In this document: positions 8,224 to 16,547 of the stretch, one piece after another
How positions within the stretch are numbered: position 1 is the first letter of the stretch
Layout of the letters: the number at the start of each line of letters is the position of its first letter
Source: Salipiger thiooxidans
GTDB taxonomy: Bacteria > Pseudomonadota > Alphaproteobacteria > Rhodobacterales > Rhodobacteraceae
Length of the DNA stretch: 64,000 nucleotides
Assembly: GCF_900102075.1 (NCBI RefSeq)
Contig: NZ_FNAV01000004.1
Span: 62,001-126,000 of the forward strand
Direction of reading: 5' to 3'
Made by a program: the position numbers and the translations under genes
The notes under the pieces: model-generated
Told to the model about the DNA's origin: nothing
What the model saw: the letters and a program-made list of their open reading frames with translations, nothing else
Databases searched by the model: none

Positions 8224-9918
8224 TCAGGCGGCCTTCTTCTTCTCGGCTTTCGCGTCGGTCTTGCCGTGCTTGCCGTGCTCGTATTCCTCGAGGAAATTCA
8301 GCACCTGCTCGCGGTAGAGGTAGTAGTCCGGGTGCTCGAGCAGCGCCTTGCGGGTGCGCGGGCGGGGCAGGTCGACATCGACGATCTTGCCGATGGTGGC
8401 CTGCGGGCCGTTGGTCATCATCACCACGCGGTCGGCGAGCAGGATGGCCTCGTCCACGTCATGGGTGACGCAGATCGCGGTGACCTTGGTGCGCGACCAG
8501 ACCTCCATCAGCACCTCCTGAAGCTCCCAGCGGGTGAGGCTGTCGAGCATGCCGAAGGGCTCGTCGAGCAGCAGCAGCTTCGGCGAGAGGGCGAAGGCCC
8601 GGGCGATGCCCACGCGCTGCTTCATGCCGTTCGACATGTCGGCGGCGCCGCGGTCCATGGCATCGGCGAGACCGACGCGCTCGAGGTAGTACTCGACCAC
8701 CTCCTGGCGCTCGGCCTGGCTGGCGCGGGGGTAGACCTTGTCGACACCGATGGCGCAGTTCTCGCGGGCGGTGAGCCACGGGAAGAGGTTCGGCGACTGG
8801 AACACCACGGCGCGCTCGGGATCGGCGCCCTCGACGTGGCGGCCGTCGAGACGGATGCCGCCCCTGGAGATGCTGTTGAGGCCCGCGGCCATGGTCAGCA
8901 CCGTGGACTTGCCGCAGCCCGAGTGGCCGATCAGCGAGATGAACTCGCCCTTGTTGACCTTGAGGTTGAAATCCTCGACCACGGTCAGCGGCCCCTTGGG
9001 GGTGGGGTAGATCTTGTGCAGCTGCGAGAAGTCCAGGAAGCGCTCCTCGATCATGCCTTCCTGCGCCTGTGCCACCGCCGCGGGGATGTCCGAGGCCGCG
9101 CCGTGGATCGGGGTGACGTCGGGCAGGTTGCGCGAGCCCTCGGTCTTGGCGCTGATGCCCACGTCCATGAGGTAGGTCGTGACCTCGGCGCGCAGGCGCT
9201 TGAAGGTTTCGTCGTGGTTCATCTCGCCCCGGTCGCGCGGGCGCGGGATGGTGACCGGGAACTCGGACCCCAGCGTGCCGTCCGGGTTCAGCGCGATGAT
9301 GCGGTCGGCCAGCATGATCGCCTCGTCCACGTCGTTGGTGATCAGCACGCAGGTCTTCTTGTCCTGCTCCCAGATGTGCTCGATCTCGTCGGCGAGGTTG
9401 GCGCGGGTCAGCGCGTCCAGCGCCGAGAGCGGCTCGTCGAGCAGCAGCACCTCGGGGCTCATGGCGAGCGCCCGCGCCACGTTGACGCGCTGGCGCATGC
9501 CGCCCGAAAGCTCGGCCGGGCGGCGCGTGGTGGCGTGGGAGAGGCCGACCATCTTCACGTACCTGGCGACGGTGGCGTCCTTCTCGGCCTTGGGCATCTT
9601 CGGGAAGACGCTGTCGAGCGCGAGCCGGACGTTGCCGTTCACCGTGAGCCAGGGCATCAGCGAGTAGTTCTGGAAGATCACGCCGCGCTCGGGGCCTGGG
9701 CCGTCGATCGCGGCGCCCTTGAAGGTGACCTTGCCCTTCGTGGGTTTCTCGAGCCCCGCCATCAGGTTGATGAGGGTGGTCTTGCCAGTGCCGGAGAAGC
9801 CGAGGAGCACGAGGAACTCGCCCTCCTTCACCTCGAGGTCGATGTCCCTGAGGACGTCGGTCCTGCGGGTGCCTTCGCCGAAGCTCTTCGAGACGTTGTC
9901 GAACTTGAGAATGCTCAT
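8224..9918 (-). CDS. Nitrate/nitrite ABC transporter, two fused ATP-binding domains
   Basis: This 564-residue protein contains two complete ABC ATPases in tandem. Domain 1 (about 1-255) has Walker A GFSGTGKTT, signature LSGGMRQR and Walker B VLLLDEP. Domain 2 (about 305-530) has Walker A GHSGCGKST, a diverged signature MSNGMKQR and Walker B LLLLDEP. In cyanobacterial nitrate transporters the two ATPases are the separate proteins NrtC and NrtD; here one chain supplies both. Domain 1 carries an unusual Walker A (GFSGTGKT). The tail ends in a Lys-rich stretch. The ATG at 9918 has AAAGGA upstream. A 100-bp gap with an internal repeat separates it from nrtB. Confidence 0.95.
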   Translation of the reverse strand: MSILKFDNVSKSFGEGTRRTDVLRDIDLEVKEGEFLVLLGFSGTGKTTLINLMAGLEKPTKGKVTFKGAAIDGPGPERGVIFQNYSLMPWLTVNGNVRLALDSVFPKMPKAEKDATVARYVKMVGLSHATTRRPAELSGGMRQRVNVARALAMSPEVLLLDEPLSALDALTRANLADEIEHIWEQDKKTCVLITNDVDEAIMLADRIIALNPDGTLGSEFPVTIPRPRDRGEMNHDETFKRLRAEVTTYLMDVGISAKTEGSRNLPDVTPIHGAASDIPAAVAQAQEGMIEERFLDFSQLHKIYPTPKGPLTVVEDFNLKVNKGEFISLIGHSGCGKSTVLTMAAGLNSISRGGIRLDGRHVEGADPERAVVFQSPNLFPWLTARENCAIGVDKVYPRASQAERQEVVEYYLERVGLADAMDRGAADMSNGMKQRVGIARAFALSPKLLLLDEPFGMLDSLTRWELQEVLMEVWSRTKVTAICVTHDVDEAILLADRVVMMTNGPQATIGKIVDVDLPRPRTRKALLEHPDYYLYREQVLNFLEEYEHGKHGKTDAKAEKKKAA

Positions 9919-9937
9919 TGAGGTATCCTTTCGCGTT

Positions 9938-9996
9938 ATCGCTTCGCGACCTGAGCGCTGGCTTGCTTGCGCCATCGCTTCGCTGCCTGAGCGCCG
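9938..9996. repeat. Imperfect direct repeat in the nrtB-ATPase gap
   Basis: Two copies of about 23 bp starting ATCGCTTCGC (9938 and 9974), each followed by CCTGAGCGC, are spaced 36 bp apart between the ATPase start and the nrtB stop. No gene is seen in this gap. Confidence 0.5.
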
Positions 9997-10018
9997 ATGG
10001 TCTCCGGACGGGACCGGT

Positions 10019-11101
10019 TCAGCGGTTGTTCGAGAAGGTGAAGAGCGATTGCAGGGCGAACATCACGCGATCGAGCAGGAAGCCGATGATGCCGATGGTG
10101 AAGACCGCGACCATGATCTTGGCCAGCGACGAGGAAGAGCCGTTCTGGAACTCGTCCCACACGAACTTGCCGAGGCCGGGGTTCTGGGCGAGCATCTCGG
10201 CGGCGATCAGCACCATCCAGCCAACCCCGAGCGACAGGCGCAGGCCGGTGAAGATGAGCGGCAGGGCCGAGGGCAGGACCAGCTTGGTGATCTTGGTCCA
10301 GGTGTTCATCTTGAGCACCTTCGAGACGTTGACGAGGTCCTTGTCGATCGAGGCCACGCCGAGCGCGGTGTTGATCAGCGTCGGCCACAGCGAACACAGC
10401 GTCACGGTGATCGCCGAGATCAGGAAGGACTTGGAGAAGAGCCCGTCGTTGGTGGCCACCGCGGCGGAGATGATCATCGTCACGATGGGCAGCCATGCCA
10501 GCGGCGAGACCGGCTTGAAGATCTGCACCAGCGGGTTGATGGCCGAGTTGGCGTAGGGCGAGAGGCCGGCAAGGATGCCCAGCGGGATGGCGACGCAGGA
10601 GCCGATCAGGAAGCCGAAGAACACAGTTTTGATCGAGGTCCAGATCTGCTCGTAGTAGCTTGGCGCGCCAGTGTAGGCGACGTCCTTGACCTGGTCTTCC
10701 TTGCCCGCGGCGATGAGCTTCTCGTTGCGCGCCGCGACCATGGTCTCGAACTTCTCCCTCTTCGCGGCCTTGGCTTCGGCGTCCTGGTGCAGGAGCACGG
10801 CCTCGTGCCAGACCTCTGCCGGGCCGGGGACGGCGCCGAGCGAGGTCTGCACCCTGGGCGCCAGCGTGCCCCAGAGCAGCAGGAAGGCCACGATGGCGAC
10901 CAGCGGCACGCCCAGCAGCAGCCAGATGTCCTTCATCTGGGCGCGGGGATTGTCGCCGGCGGCGGCTTTCAGGATCGGGGTGATCCAGGCGAGGCCGAGG
11001 ACGCGGAACCATGCGTCGGCCTTGTTGATGCGGGTGAAGAGGCGCGCCCGGCGGGCCTCGCGCGCGGCGTCACGGGCGTATTCGGGATCGACGGTGGTCA
11101 T
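10019..11101 (-). CDS. nrtB: Nitrate ABC transporter permease
   Basis: A 360-residue inner-membrane permease of the NrtB/SsuC type. One membrane segment lies near residues 42-62 (DIWLLLGVPLVAIVAFLLLWG), then a soluble stretch of about 80 residues rich in Lys/Glu, then the BPD_transp_1 core with the EAA-like loop (MNTWTKITKLVLPSALP, about residue 265). The N-terminal extension before the core is longer than in cyanobacterial NrtB (around 280 residues). The ATG at 11101 has GAGGA about ten bases upstream. It works with NrtA and the fused ATPase. The gap to nrtA (11102-11303) holds only short G-rich direct repeats near 11177-11219. Confidence 0.93.
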   Translation of the reverse strand: MTTVDPEYARDAAREARRARLFTRINKADAWFRVLGLAWITPILKAAAGDNPRAQMKDIWLLLGVPLVAIVAFLLLWGTLAPRVQTSLGAVPGPAEVWHEAVLLHQDAEAKAAKREKFETMVAARNEKLIAAGKEDQVKDVAYTGAPSYYEQIWTSIKTVFFGFLIGSCVAIPLGILAGLSPYANSAINPLVQIFKPVSPLAWLPIVTMIISAAVATNDGLFSKSFLISAITVTLCSLWPTLINTALGVASIDKDLVNVSKVLKMNTWTKITKLVLPSALPLIFTGLRLSLGVGWMVLIAAEMLAQNPGLGKFVWDEFQNGSSSSLAKIMVAVFTIGIIGFLLDRVMFALQSLFTFSNNR

Positions 11102-11303
11102 CGGAGGGTCCTCGGGGTTGGATGGATCGGGACGGGGCGGGCGCATCGCCCCGCCCACCGTCCCGTGGTCTGTCGTCTCGGGAGGTGGGACTCGGGGAGG
11201 TGGGGCTCGGGGAAGGGGCGGCAGGCGCACCCGAAGGTGCATCTGCCATCTGTCCTGGAGCGCCCCCAGGCTGCGCCCGTCAGGGCACAGCCTGGAAGCA
11301 ACA

Positions 11304-12665
11304 TCAGCCCTGGATCTCGTTGCCGATGACCTTCTGCTCACCTTTCAGGCCGATCGGCAGGCTCTCGAGGTAGGCGTTGGGCTGCTTGCCGTCGTATGGG
11401 ATGCCGTCGATGACGTCCTCGGCCGGGGTCGCGTCCTTGTAGCCGTCGCTGTCCCAGGGGAAGTCGGCCTCGTCGGCGAGCCCCTCGTCGACCAGCGCGC
11501 GGGCGGCCTCGAGGTAGATCTCGGGCTTGTAGACCGACCTGGCGATCTCGTCGTACCACGCGTCCGGCTTGGCCTCGGGGATCTGGCCCCAGCGGCGCAT
11601 CTGGGTGAGGTACCACACCGCGTCCGAGTAGAACGGGTAGGTGGCGTTGTAGCGGAAGAACACGTTGAAGTCGGGAACCTCGCGCTTGTCGCCCTTCTCG
11701 TACTCGAAGGTGCCGGTCATAGAGTTGGCGATCACCTCGGCGTCGGCGCCCACGTATTCCGGCTGCGAGAGCATCTGCACCGCTTCCATGCGGTTGGCAT
11801 TGTCGTTCTCGTCCAGCCACATGGCGGCACGGATCAGCGCCTTGACGACGGCCTTGGTGGTGTTCGGGTTCTCTTCAGCGAACTCGGCGGTGATGCCGAA
11901 GACCTTCTCGGGGTTGTTCTTCCACAGCTCGTAGTCGGTGATCACCGGAACGCCGATGCCCTTGAACACGGCCGCCTGGTTCCACGGCTCCCCCACGCAG
12001 TAGCCGTAGATGGTGCCGGCCTCGAGGGTGGCGGGCATCTGCGGCGGCGGGGTCACCGAGAGCAGCACCTCGGCGCCGATCTGGCCGGTGACGTTTTCGG
12101 GCGAGTAGTAGCCGGGCTCGAGCCCGCCGGCGGCGAGCCAGTAGCGCAGCTCGTAGTTGTGGGTCGAGACCGGGAACACCATGCCCATGTTGAAGGGCTT
12201 GCCCTCGGAGCGGTACTTCTCGACCACCGGCGCCAGCGCGGAAGCGCTGATCGGGTGCTGCGGCAGGCCGTCGGCGTTGGTCGGGATGTTGGGCTTCATC
12301 TCTTCCCAGACGGCGTTCGACACGGTGATGCCGTTGCCGTTCAGGTCCATCGAGAAGGGGGTGATGATATGCGCCTCGGTGCCGTAGCCGATGGTGGCCG
12401 CGAGCGGCTGGCCGGCCAGCATGTGCGCGCCGTCGAGCTGGCCGCCGATCACGCCGTCGAGCAGCACCTTCCAGTTGGCCTGCGCCTCGAGCGTCACGAA
12501 GAGGCCTTCGTCGAGGAAGTAGCCCTGCTCGTAGGCCACCGCGAGGGGCGCCATGTCGGTGAGCTTGATGAAGCCGAAGGTCAGCTCGTCCTTTTCGAGG
12601 TCCTGCGCGAGAAGCGGCGAGGACAGTGCCGTGGTGGCGGTAAGTGCGAGGAGAAGGTTCTTCAT
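11304..12665 (-). CDS. nrtA: Nitrate ABC transporter substrate-binding protein
   Basis: A 453-residue periplasmic binding protein with a Sec signal peptide (cleavage expected after LLAQ, about residue 21). Family features include [11 protein letters not shown] near the N-terminus, [12 protein letters not shown], and GYCVGEPWN in the second lobe, typical of NrtA/CmpA-type nitrate or bicarbonate binders; the nitrate context favours nitrate/nitrite. No Tat motif or lipobox is visible. It is the first transporter gene behind the attenuator leader, so it is the immediate target of NasT antitermination. Confidence 0.95.
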   Translation of the reverse strand: MKNLLLALTATTALSSPLLAQDLEKDELTFGFIKLTDMAPLAVAYEQGYFLDEGLFVTLEAQANWKVLLDGVIGGQLDGAHMLAGQPLAATIGYGTEAHIITPFSMDLNGNGITVSNAVWEEMKPNIPTNADGLPQHPISASALAPVVEKYRSEGKPFNMGMVFPVSTHNYELRYWLAAGGLEPGYYSPENVTGQIGAEVLLSVTPPPQMPATLEAGTIYGYCVGEPWNQAAVFKGIGVPVITDYELWKNNPEKVFGITAEFAEENPNTTKAVVKALIRAAMWLDENDNANRMEAVQMLSQPEYVGADAEVIANSMTGTFEYEKGDKREVPDFNVFFRYNATYPFYSDAVWYLTQMRRWGQIPEAKPDAWYDEIARSVYKPEIYLEAARALVDEGLADEADFPWDSDGYKDATPAEDVIDGIPYDGKQPNAYLESLPIGLKGEQKVIGNEIQG

Positions 12666-12712
12666 TCGTCCGTTCCGTCCCTGGGTGCTGGTCCGGATGT
12701 TGCGTCCCGGAC

Positions 12713-12776
12713 CGAAAAAACAAAAAAGCCGCCGACTGGCCGCGACGGAGGAAGGTCGCGGCAGTCGAGCGGCTTT
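12713..12776 (-). terminator. Intrinsic terminator in the nrtA leader (NasT-controlled attenuator)
   Basis: On the minus strand 12776-12725 forms a stem of about 22 bp (AAAGCCGC ... GCGGCTTT outer, CCGCGAC/GTCGCGG inner) with loop CTTCCTCC, followed directly by a run of T broken once by G (12724-12713). It sits about 50 bp before the nrtA start and after nasS. In NasT/NasS systems such a leader terminator is released when ANTAR protein NasT binds the upstream hairpins. Confidence 0.9.
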
Positions 12777-12785
12777 GCTCGGATA

Positions 12786-12833
12786 TCCCAAACGCTGGGA
12801 GAATTTCGGGAAGCAGGCGCCATTGCATGCTTC
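12786..12833 (-). promoter_or_regulatory. Candidate ANTAR-binding leader hairpins upstream of nrtA
   Basis: On the minus strand 12833-12810 can form a 9-bp stem with one mismatch closing the hexaloop AAUGGC, which has A at position 1 and G at position 4, the conserved loop positions of ANTAR target RNAs. A second small hairpin (stem UCCCA/UGGGA, loop GCGUU) follows at 12800-12786, immediately before the terminator. I did not find a convincing second hexaloop hairpin (P1). NasT (14119-14703) is the expected ligand. Confidence 0.6.
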
Positions 12834-12895
12834 GTGAAGCTTCTATGCGGGTGAATCGGCGCGCCGGGCAAATGAAAACGCACGAAAGACGTATC

Positions 12896-12913
12896 TTTTA
12901 CCGGGTGGTAAAA
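12896..12913. promoter_or_regulatory. Perfect 7-bp inverted repeat upstream of the nrtA leader
   Basis: TTTTACC-GGGT-GGTAAAA is a perfect palindrome with a 4-bp spacer, between the nasS stop and the ANTAR hairpin. It has no T-tract on the minus side, so a terminator is unlikely; it may be an operator for a promoter in front of nrtA. Confidence 0.4.
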
Positions 12914-12946
12914 CGGTTCATGCTGCAGATGCACAAAAAAGTCGCG

Positions 12947-14122
12947 TCAGTTCCGCGAGGGTTCGAAAATGCGGCCGTCGAAGAACGAATCCGGCCCGAG
13001 GAAGAGCCGTCCCCCGACCGAGGCCACTGCGGTCTCTTCGCTCAGCGCGCCCTCCATCTTCGAAGAGGCGCCGGGCAGGTCGGCGCGGGTCGGTCTCAGC
13101 GCCTCGCGGTAGAGATCGCTGCGGAACACCCCGCGCGCGGCGCGCGCGGCGGTGGTGCGGTCGAGCCCGGTGCGGGCGGCGAGTTGCATGCCGATCCACT
13201 CCGCCTGGCTGCGCCACGGGAAGTTCGCGGCGCTGCAGTGGAACTCGACGAAGCCCTCGACCGAGCGTTCCTCGCCCTGCGGCGAGATCACCATGCGCCC
13301 GGTGAGCGCGCGGTCGAGGATCTCGGGCGGCAGGTCGAGGTATTCCTTGCGGCTCAGCAGCTCGGCCGCGAGCGTCGGCGCCCCGGGTTCGGCCAGCCAG
13401 CGGCCGGCGCGCCAGGTCGCGCGGATCAGCCGGCCGAGCAGGTCGGGCTCGGCCGCGGCCCAGTCGCTGCGGACCGCCAGCACCTTTTCGGGGGCAAACT
13501 TCCAGATCGCGTTGCCCGGCAGCAGCAGCGTGCCGACGCCGTTCTCGACCGCCATGCTCCCCCATGGCTCGCCGACGCAGAAGGCGTCGATCTCGCCGGC
13601 CTTGAGCGCGTCGGCCATCAGCGAGGGTGGCACGGTGCGGATATCGACGCTCTGCGGGGCGGGGAGCCCCAGCGCCGAGAGCCAGTAGTAGAGCAGCTCG
13701 GCGTGCATCGAGAAGGGGAAGGGCACGCCCAGCCGCAGCGGCTGGTCGCAGACCGCGATCAGCGCCTCGCCGGCGGCGCGGGCGTCGCGGAAGCCGAAGT
13801 CGTGGCCATGCGCGCGCAGCTTGGCGGCGAGCGCGTTGCTGACCCCGATGCAGTTGCCGTTGACCGACAGCACCGAGACCGCCGAGAGCGCCGTGCCGGT
13901 GCCGCCGAGCCCGAGGGCCGCGGCCACGGGCACGGGCGAGAGCATGTGCGCGGCCTCGACCCGGCCGAAGGTCAGCAGATCGCGGACCGAGGACCACGAC
14001 GGCGCGCGCCGCAGGTCGAGCGCGATGCTCTCCTCGGCGGCGAAGCCCATCTCGTGCGCCACGATGAGCGGCGCGGCATCGACCAGCGGCAGGAAGCCGA
14101 CAGAGAGCTGAGCCGCGATCAT
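12947..14122 (-). CDS. nasS: Nitrate sensor protein NasS
   Basis: A 391-residue protein homologous to NrtA (VGFLPLVDAAPLIVAHEMGF; DAFCVGEPWG) but without a signal peptide, so it is cytoplasmic. In this family NasS binds NasT and keeps it inactive when nitrate or nitrite is absent, and releases it when the ligand binds. The ATG at 14122 overlaps the nasT stop as ATGA. The gene is followed by the 281-bp leader of nrtA. Confidence 0.93.
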   Translation of the reverse strand: MIAAQLSVGFLPLVDAAPLIVAHEMGFAAEESIALDLRRAPSWSSVRDLLTFGRVEAAHMLSPVPVAAALGLGGTGTALSAVSVLSVNGNCIGVSNALAAKLRAHGHDFGFRDARAAGEALIAVCDQPLRLGVPFPFSMHAELLYYWLSALGLPAPQSVDIRTVPPSLMADALKAGEIDAFCVGEPWGSMAVENGVGTLLLPGNAIWKFAPEKVLAVRSDWAAAEPDLLGRLIRATWRAGRWLAEPGAPTLAAELLSRKEYLDLPPEILDRALTGRMVISPQGEERSVEGFVEFHCSAANFPWRSQAEWIGMQLAARTGLDRTTAARAARGVFRSDLYREALRPTRADLPGASSKMEGALSEETAVASVGGRLFLGPDSFFDGRIFEPSRN

Positions 14123-14703
14123 CCCAGCAGTCCCGCCGCGGTGACCAGCGCCGCCGCGACCTCGGCCACCCGGCGGCCCTGGTCCATGGCGGTCTTGCGC
14201 AAAAGCGCGTAGGCCTCGTCTTCGTTGATGCCGCGGGCCTTCATCAGCATGCCCTTGGCGCGGTCGATCATCTTGCGCTCTTCCAGCGCCCGCTTGGTCT
14301 CGGCAAGCTCGGTGCGCATGCGCTGGAACATGCGGAAGCGGGCAATGGCCGCGTCCATGATCGGCTTCACCCGCTGCGGTTTCATGCCGTCGACGATATA
14401 GGCCGAGACCCCGGCCTCGATGGCGGCCTCGGTGAGGCCGGCGCCGTCGCGGTCGACGAACATGGCGACCGGCCGGTCGTGCGGGCCCGAGGCCAGCGCC
14501 AGCTCTTCGAGCATGTCGCGCGAGGGGCTCTCGATGTCTATGAGCACCACGTCGGGGTTCAACGCCTGGATGCGGCGAGCAAGCCCGGTGGGTTCTGAGA
14601 TCACGTGAATGTCGTAGTTTCCGGCATCGCGGAGGCTGTCGACGATCAGCAGCGCGCGGTCGCGGTCAGGTTCGACGACAACGATGGAAAGTGCGGCGGT
14701 CAT
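14119..14703 (-). CDS. nasT: ANTAR-domain transcription antiterminator NasT
   Basis: A 194-residue protein with an N-terminal receiver-like domain (about 5-120; VVVEPDRDRA, VVLIDIESPSRDM) and a C-terminal ANTAR RNA-binding domain (about 130-190; RAKGMLMKARGINEDEAYALLRKTAM). It would bind the leader hairpins upstream of nrtA and prevent termination at 12776-12713. The receiver keeps an Asp in LIDIE, but NasT proteins are normally controlled by NasS rather than by phosphorylation. The ATG is at 14703. The upstream gap (14704-14798) includes a GC-rich imperfect inverted repeat. Confidence 0.95.
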   Translation of the reverse strand: MTAALSIVVVEPDRDRALLIVDSLRDAGNYDIHVISEPTGLARRIQALNPDVVLIDIESPSRDMLEELALASGPHDRPVAMFVDRDGAGLTEAAIEAGVSAYIVDGMKPQRVKPIMDAAIARFRMFQRMRTELAETKRALEERKMIDRAKGMLMKARGINEDEAYALLRKTAMDQGRRVAEVAAALVTAAGLLG

Positions 14704-14764
14704 GGCGCCACAAAAGGCCGGGCGGCGGGCGGAAGTAAAGCAGCCGCCCGCGCCGGGGCCTGTC

Positions 14765-14785
14765 AAACGGGCAGCGTGCCCGTTT
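14765..14785 (-). terminator. Probable terminator of the acetyltransferase gene
   Basis: A perfect 8-bp inverted repeat AAACGGGC/GCCCGTTT with a 5-base loop lies 14 bp after the GNAT gene stop. The T-run on the minus side is short, so it is probably a weak terminator separating this gene from nasT. Confidence 0.6.
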
Positions 14786-14798
14786 CTTGTGCAGTGCG

Positions 14799-15617
14799 TC
14801 AGCCGAGCTCGAGCGTCGCGACCGCATAGAGTGTGTCGGCCGCCTCCGGGGGCGTGCCGCGGTACATGCGGGCGGTCTCGAAGGTGGCGACGAAGCCGCG
14901 CGCCTTGAGCGCCTCGCGGAAGCCGCCCTGCGCTGAGGGCACGTCGAGGATGAAGGCCTCTGCGCCGAGCGCGGCGGCGGCCGCATCGGCCAGCGCCAGC
15001 GCGGTCTCGCCGTCGGGCGCCACCACCGGGCCGATCTTGCAGCCCTCGCGGCAGAGCCGGGCGGTGGCGAAGCCCGCGGGGCCCTCCGGCCCGTCGAGCA
15101 CCAGCGTGCGGCGGGTGTCGCAGTCCGCCAGCCACGCCCCGAGGAAGCGCGGGCGGGTGATGCCGTTCGCGGTCTCGTCGAGCGCGGTGAGCGCGGGCAG
15201 GTCTTCGGGCGTGGCGCCGCGCAGGGCAGGGGCGGGCCGTGCCGCGCCTTCGAAGCGCGAGGTCGCGCCGGTCAGCGCAAAGCCCGAGCGGGCGTAGTTG
15301 GCCTGCTGCTCGGCGACGCCGTCAAGCCCGACGGTGCGCTCGCCCGCATGCGCGAGCGCGTGTTTCCAGAGCGCGAAGGCCACCCCCTTGCCGCGCCAGT
15401 CCGGGCGGCAGAGGTAGAGGCCGAGAAAGGCGAAGCTGTCGGAGTGGTTGACCACCGAGATCGCGGCGACGATCTCGCCGTCCTCCTCGGCCACGAAGAA
15501 CCCCACCGGGTCGGCAGCGTGAAAGGCCCGCGCGTCGTCTAGGCCCGGGTTCCAGCCCTCGTCCGCCGCCCAGTCGATGATCAGGCCGACCTCTTCCGCC
15601 GTCGCAGTCCGCATCAT
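14799..15617 (-). CDS. Double GNAT-fold N-acetyltransferase
   Basis: A 272-residue protein with an N-terminal GNAT domain (about 1-135; CRPDWRGKGVAFALWKHAL is the acetyl-CoA-binding motif A) and a second GNAT-like domain (about 150-270) as in YitH/HsuA-type proteins. The acceptor substrate is unknown. Two ATGs are possible; the one at 15617 overlaps the stop of the GntR gene as ATGA and is preferred. It is co-transcribed with the GntR regulator and divergent from an ABC transporter cluster, so it may act on the same substrate. Confidence 0.88.
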   Translation of the reverse strand: MMRTATAEEVGLIIDWAADEGWNPGLDDARAFHAADPVGFFVAEEDGEIVAAISVVNHSDSFAFLGLYLCRPDWRGKGVAFALWKHALAHAGERTVGLDGVAEQQANYARSGFALTGATSRFEGAARPAPALRGATPEDLPALTALDETANGITRPRFLGAWLADCDTRRTLVLDGPEGPAGFATARLCREGCKIGPVVAPDGETALALADAAAAALGAEAFILDVPSAQGGFREALKARGFVATFETARMYRGTPPEAADTLYAVATLELG

Positions 15618-16303
15618 TCCGATAGTGCCTCCCTGAGCGATTGCGGCACCGAGCCGCGCTCGCGCAGGTCTAGCGAAGTGAGCAGATCGAGCAAGTGGCT
15701 CTTCATCAGGTCCTCGGCCAGCGTGCCGTCTCCGGCGGCGAAGGCCTGCAGCAGCGCGTGGTGGGCGTGACTTTCGCAAAGCGCCGCGCGGCGCTGCCAG
15801 TAGAGCGCGATGATCAGGGACGAGCGCGAAACCAGCTGGGCGATGAACTCTTCGACGGTCTTCTGGTCGGCGATGCGGGCGATCTCGACATGGAAGAGCC
15901 CCGACAGATGCAGCGCGCGGCCGGTGTCGCCCTCGTCGAGCGCGCGGTGCTCGTCGTCGATGTGCGACTGCAGGCGGGCGAGGGCGGCGGGTGTCATGCG
16001 CTCGGCGGCGGAGCGTGCGGTGCGCGGTTCGAGCAGGGCGCGGGCCTCGAACACCTCGCGCGCCTCCTTGACCGTGGGCTGGGCGACAAAGGCGCCGCGG
16101 TTGCGGCGCAGGTCCACGAGGTGCATGTGCGCGAGCTTCTGCAACGCCGCGCGCACCACGGTGCGGCTGACGCCGTAGACTTCGCCCACCTCGTCCTCGC
16201 TCAGTTTCATGCCCGGCGCCAGCCGGTGTTCGTGGATCGCCGTCGCCATCCTGTCGACGATGCGCTCGTCGCCGCTCTCGGTTTTCTGCGCTGCCCGCGC
16301 CAT
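15614..16303 (-). CDS. GntR family (FCD) transcriptional regulator
   Basis: A 229-residue regulator: winged helix at residues about 14-80 (LSEDEVGEVYGVSRTVVRAALQ, RNRGAFVA) and a C-terminal FCD ligand-binding helical bundle (about 90-215) with metal-ligand-type histidines (H...H in FHVEIA and SHAHHALLQAF). FCD regulators usually respond to the substrate of the adjacent transporter or catabolic genes. The gene faces the ABC cluster at 16548 across a region with palindromic candidate operators. Confidence 0.92.
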   Translation of the reverse strand: MARAAQKTESGDERIVDRMATAIHEHRLAPGMKLSEDEVGEVYGVSRTVVRAALQKLAHMHLVDLRRNRGAFVAQPTVKEAREVFEARALLEPRTARSAAERMTPAALARLQSHIDDEHRALDEGDTGRALHLSGLFHVEIARIADQKTVEEFIAQLVSRSSLIIALYWQRRAALCESHAHHALLQAFAAGDGTLAEDLMKSHLLDLLTSLDLRERGSVPQSLREALSE

Positions 16304-16388
16304 GGTTCTCGTCCCGTCAGCTTGTCCGCCAACTGTGGGGCGGCGGCAGCGATTCTCAAGCCGAAGGGAGGCACATGCCGTTTGTGAG

Positions 16389-16420
16389 CATGATTGTATA
16401 CGATTCTCGCTTCAATCATG
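16389..16420. promoter_or_regulatory. Candidate GntR operator region
   Basis: Two overlapping symmetric signals lie between the divergent genes. ATTGTATACGAT (16393-16404) fits the TNGTNNNACNA-like sites of FCD GntR proteins and is a palindrome with one mismatched pair. The arms CATGATTG (16389-16396) and CAATCATG (16413-16420) form a perfect inverted repeat spaced by 16 bp. The rest of the 244-bp gap shows nothing else I can assign. Confidence 0.5.
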
Positions 16421-16547
16421 TGCGCAATCCTGTCGCATAAGCTGAATTCCCGGGCATTCCCGGTCTGGCACCGGCACCGGTGCGAAAAGCCTTTCCCTGC
16501 GAACCGGGTGTTGCCGCAGCGTGAGCACAGATCGCAACAGGGGGCCT

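Noticed and set aside
12666-12946. Sigma-54 (-24/-12) promoter for nrtA
   Set aside because: No TGGC-N8-TGC pattern with correct spacing was found in the leader region.
16521-16547. GTG start for the polyamine-type ATPase
   Set aside because: No ribosome binding site precedes it, whereas AGGGGG precedes the ATG at 16548.
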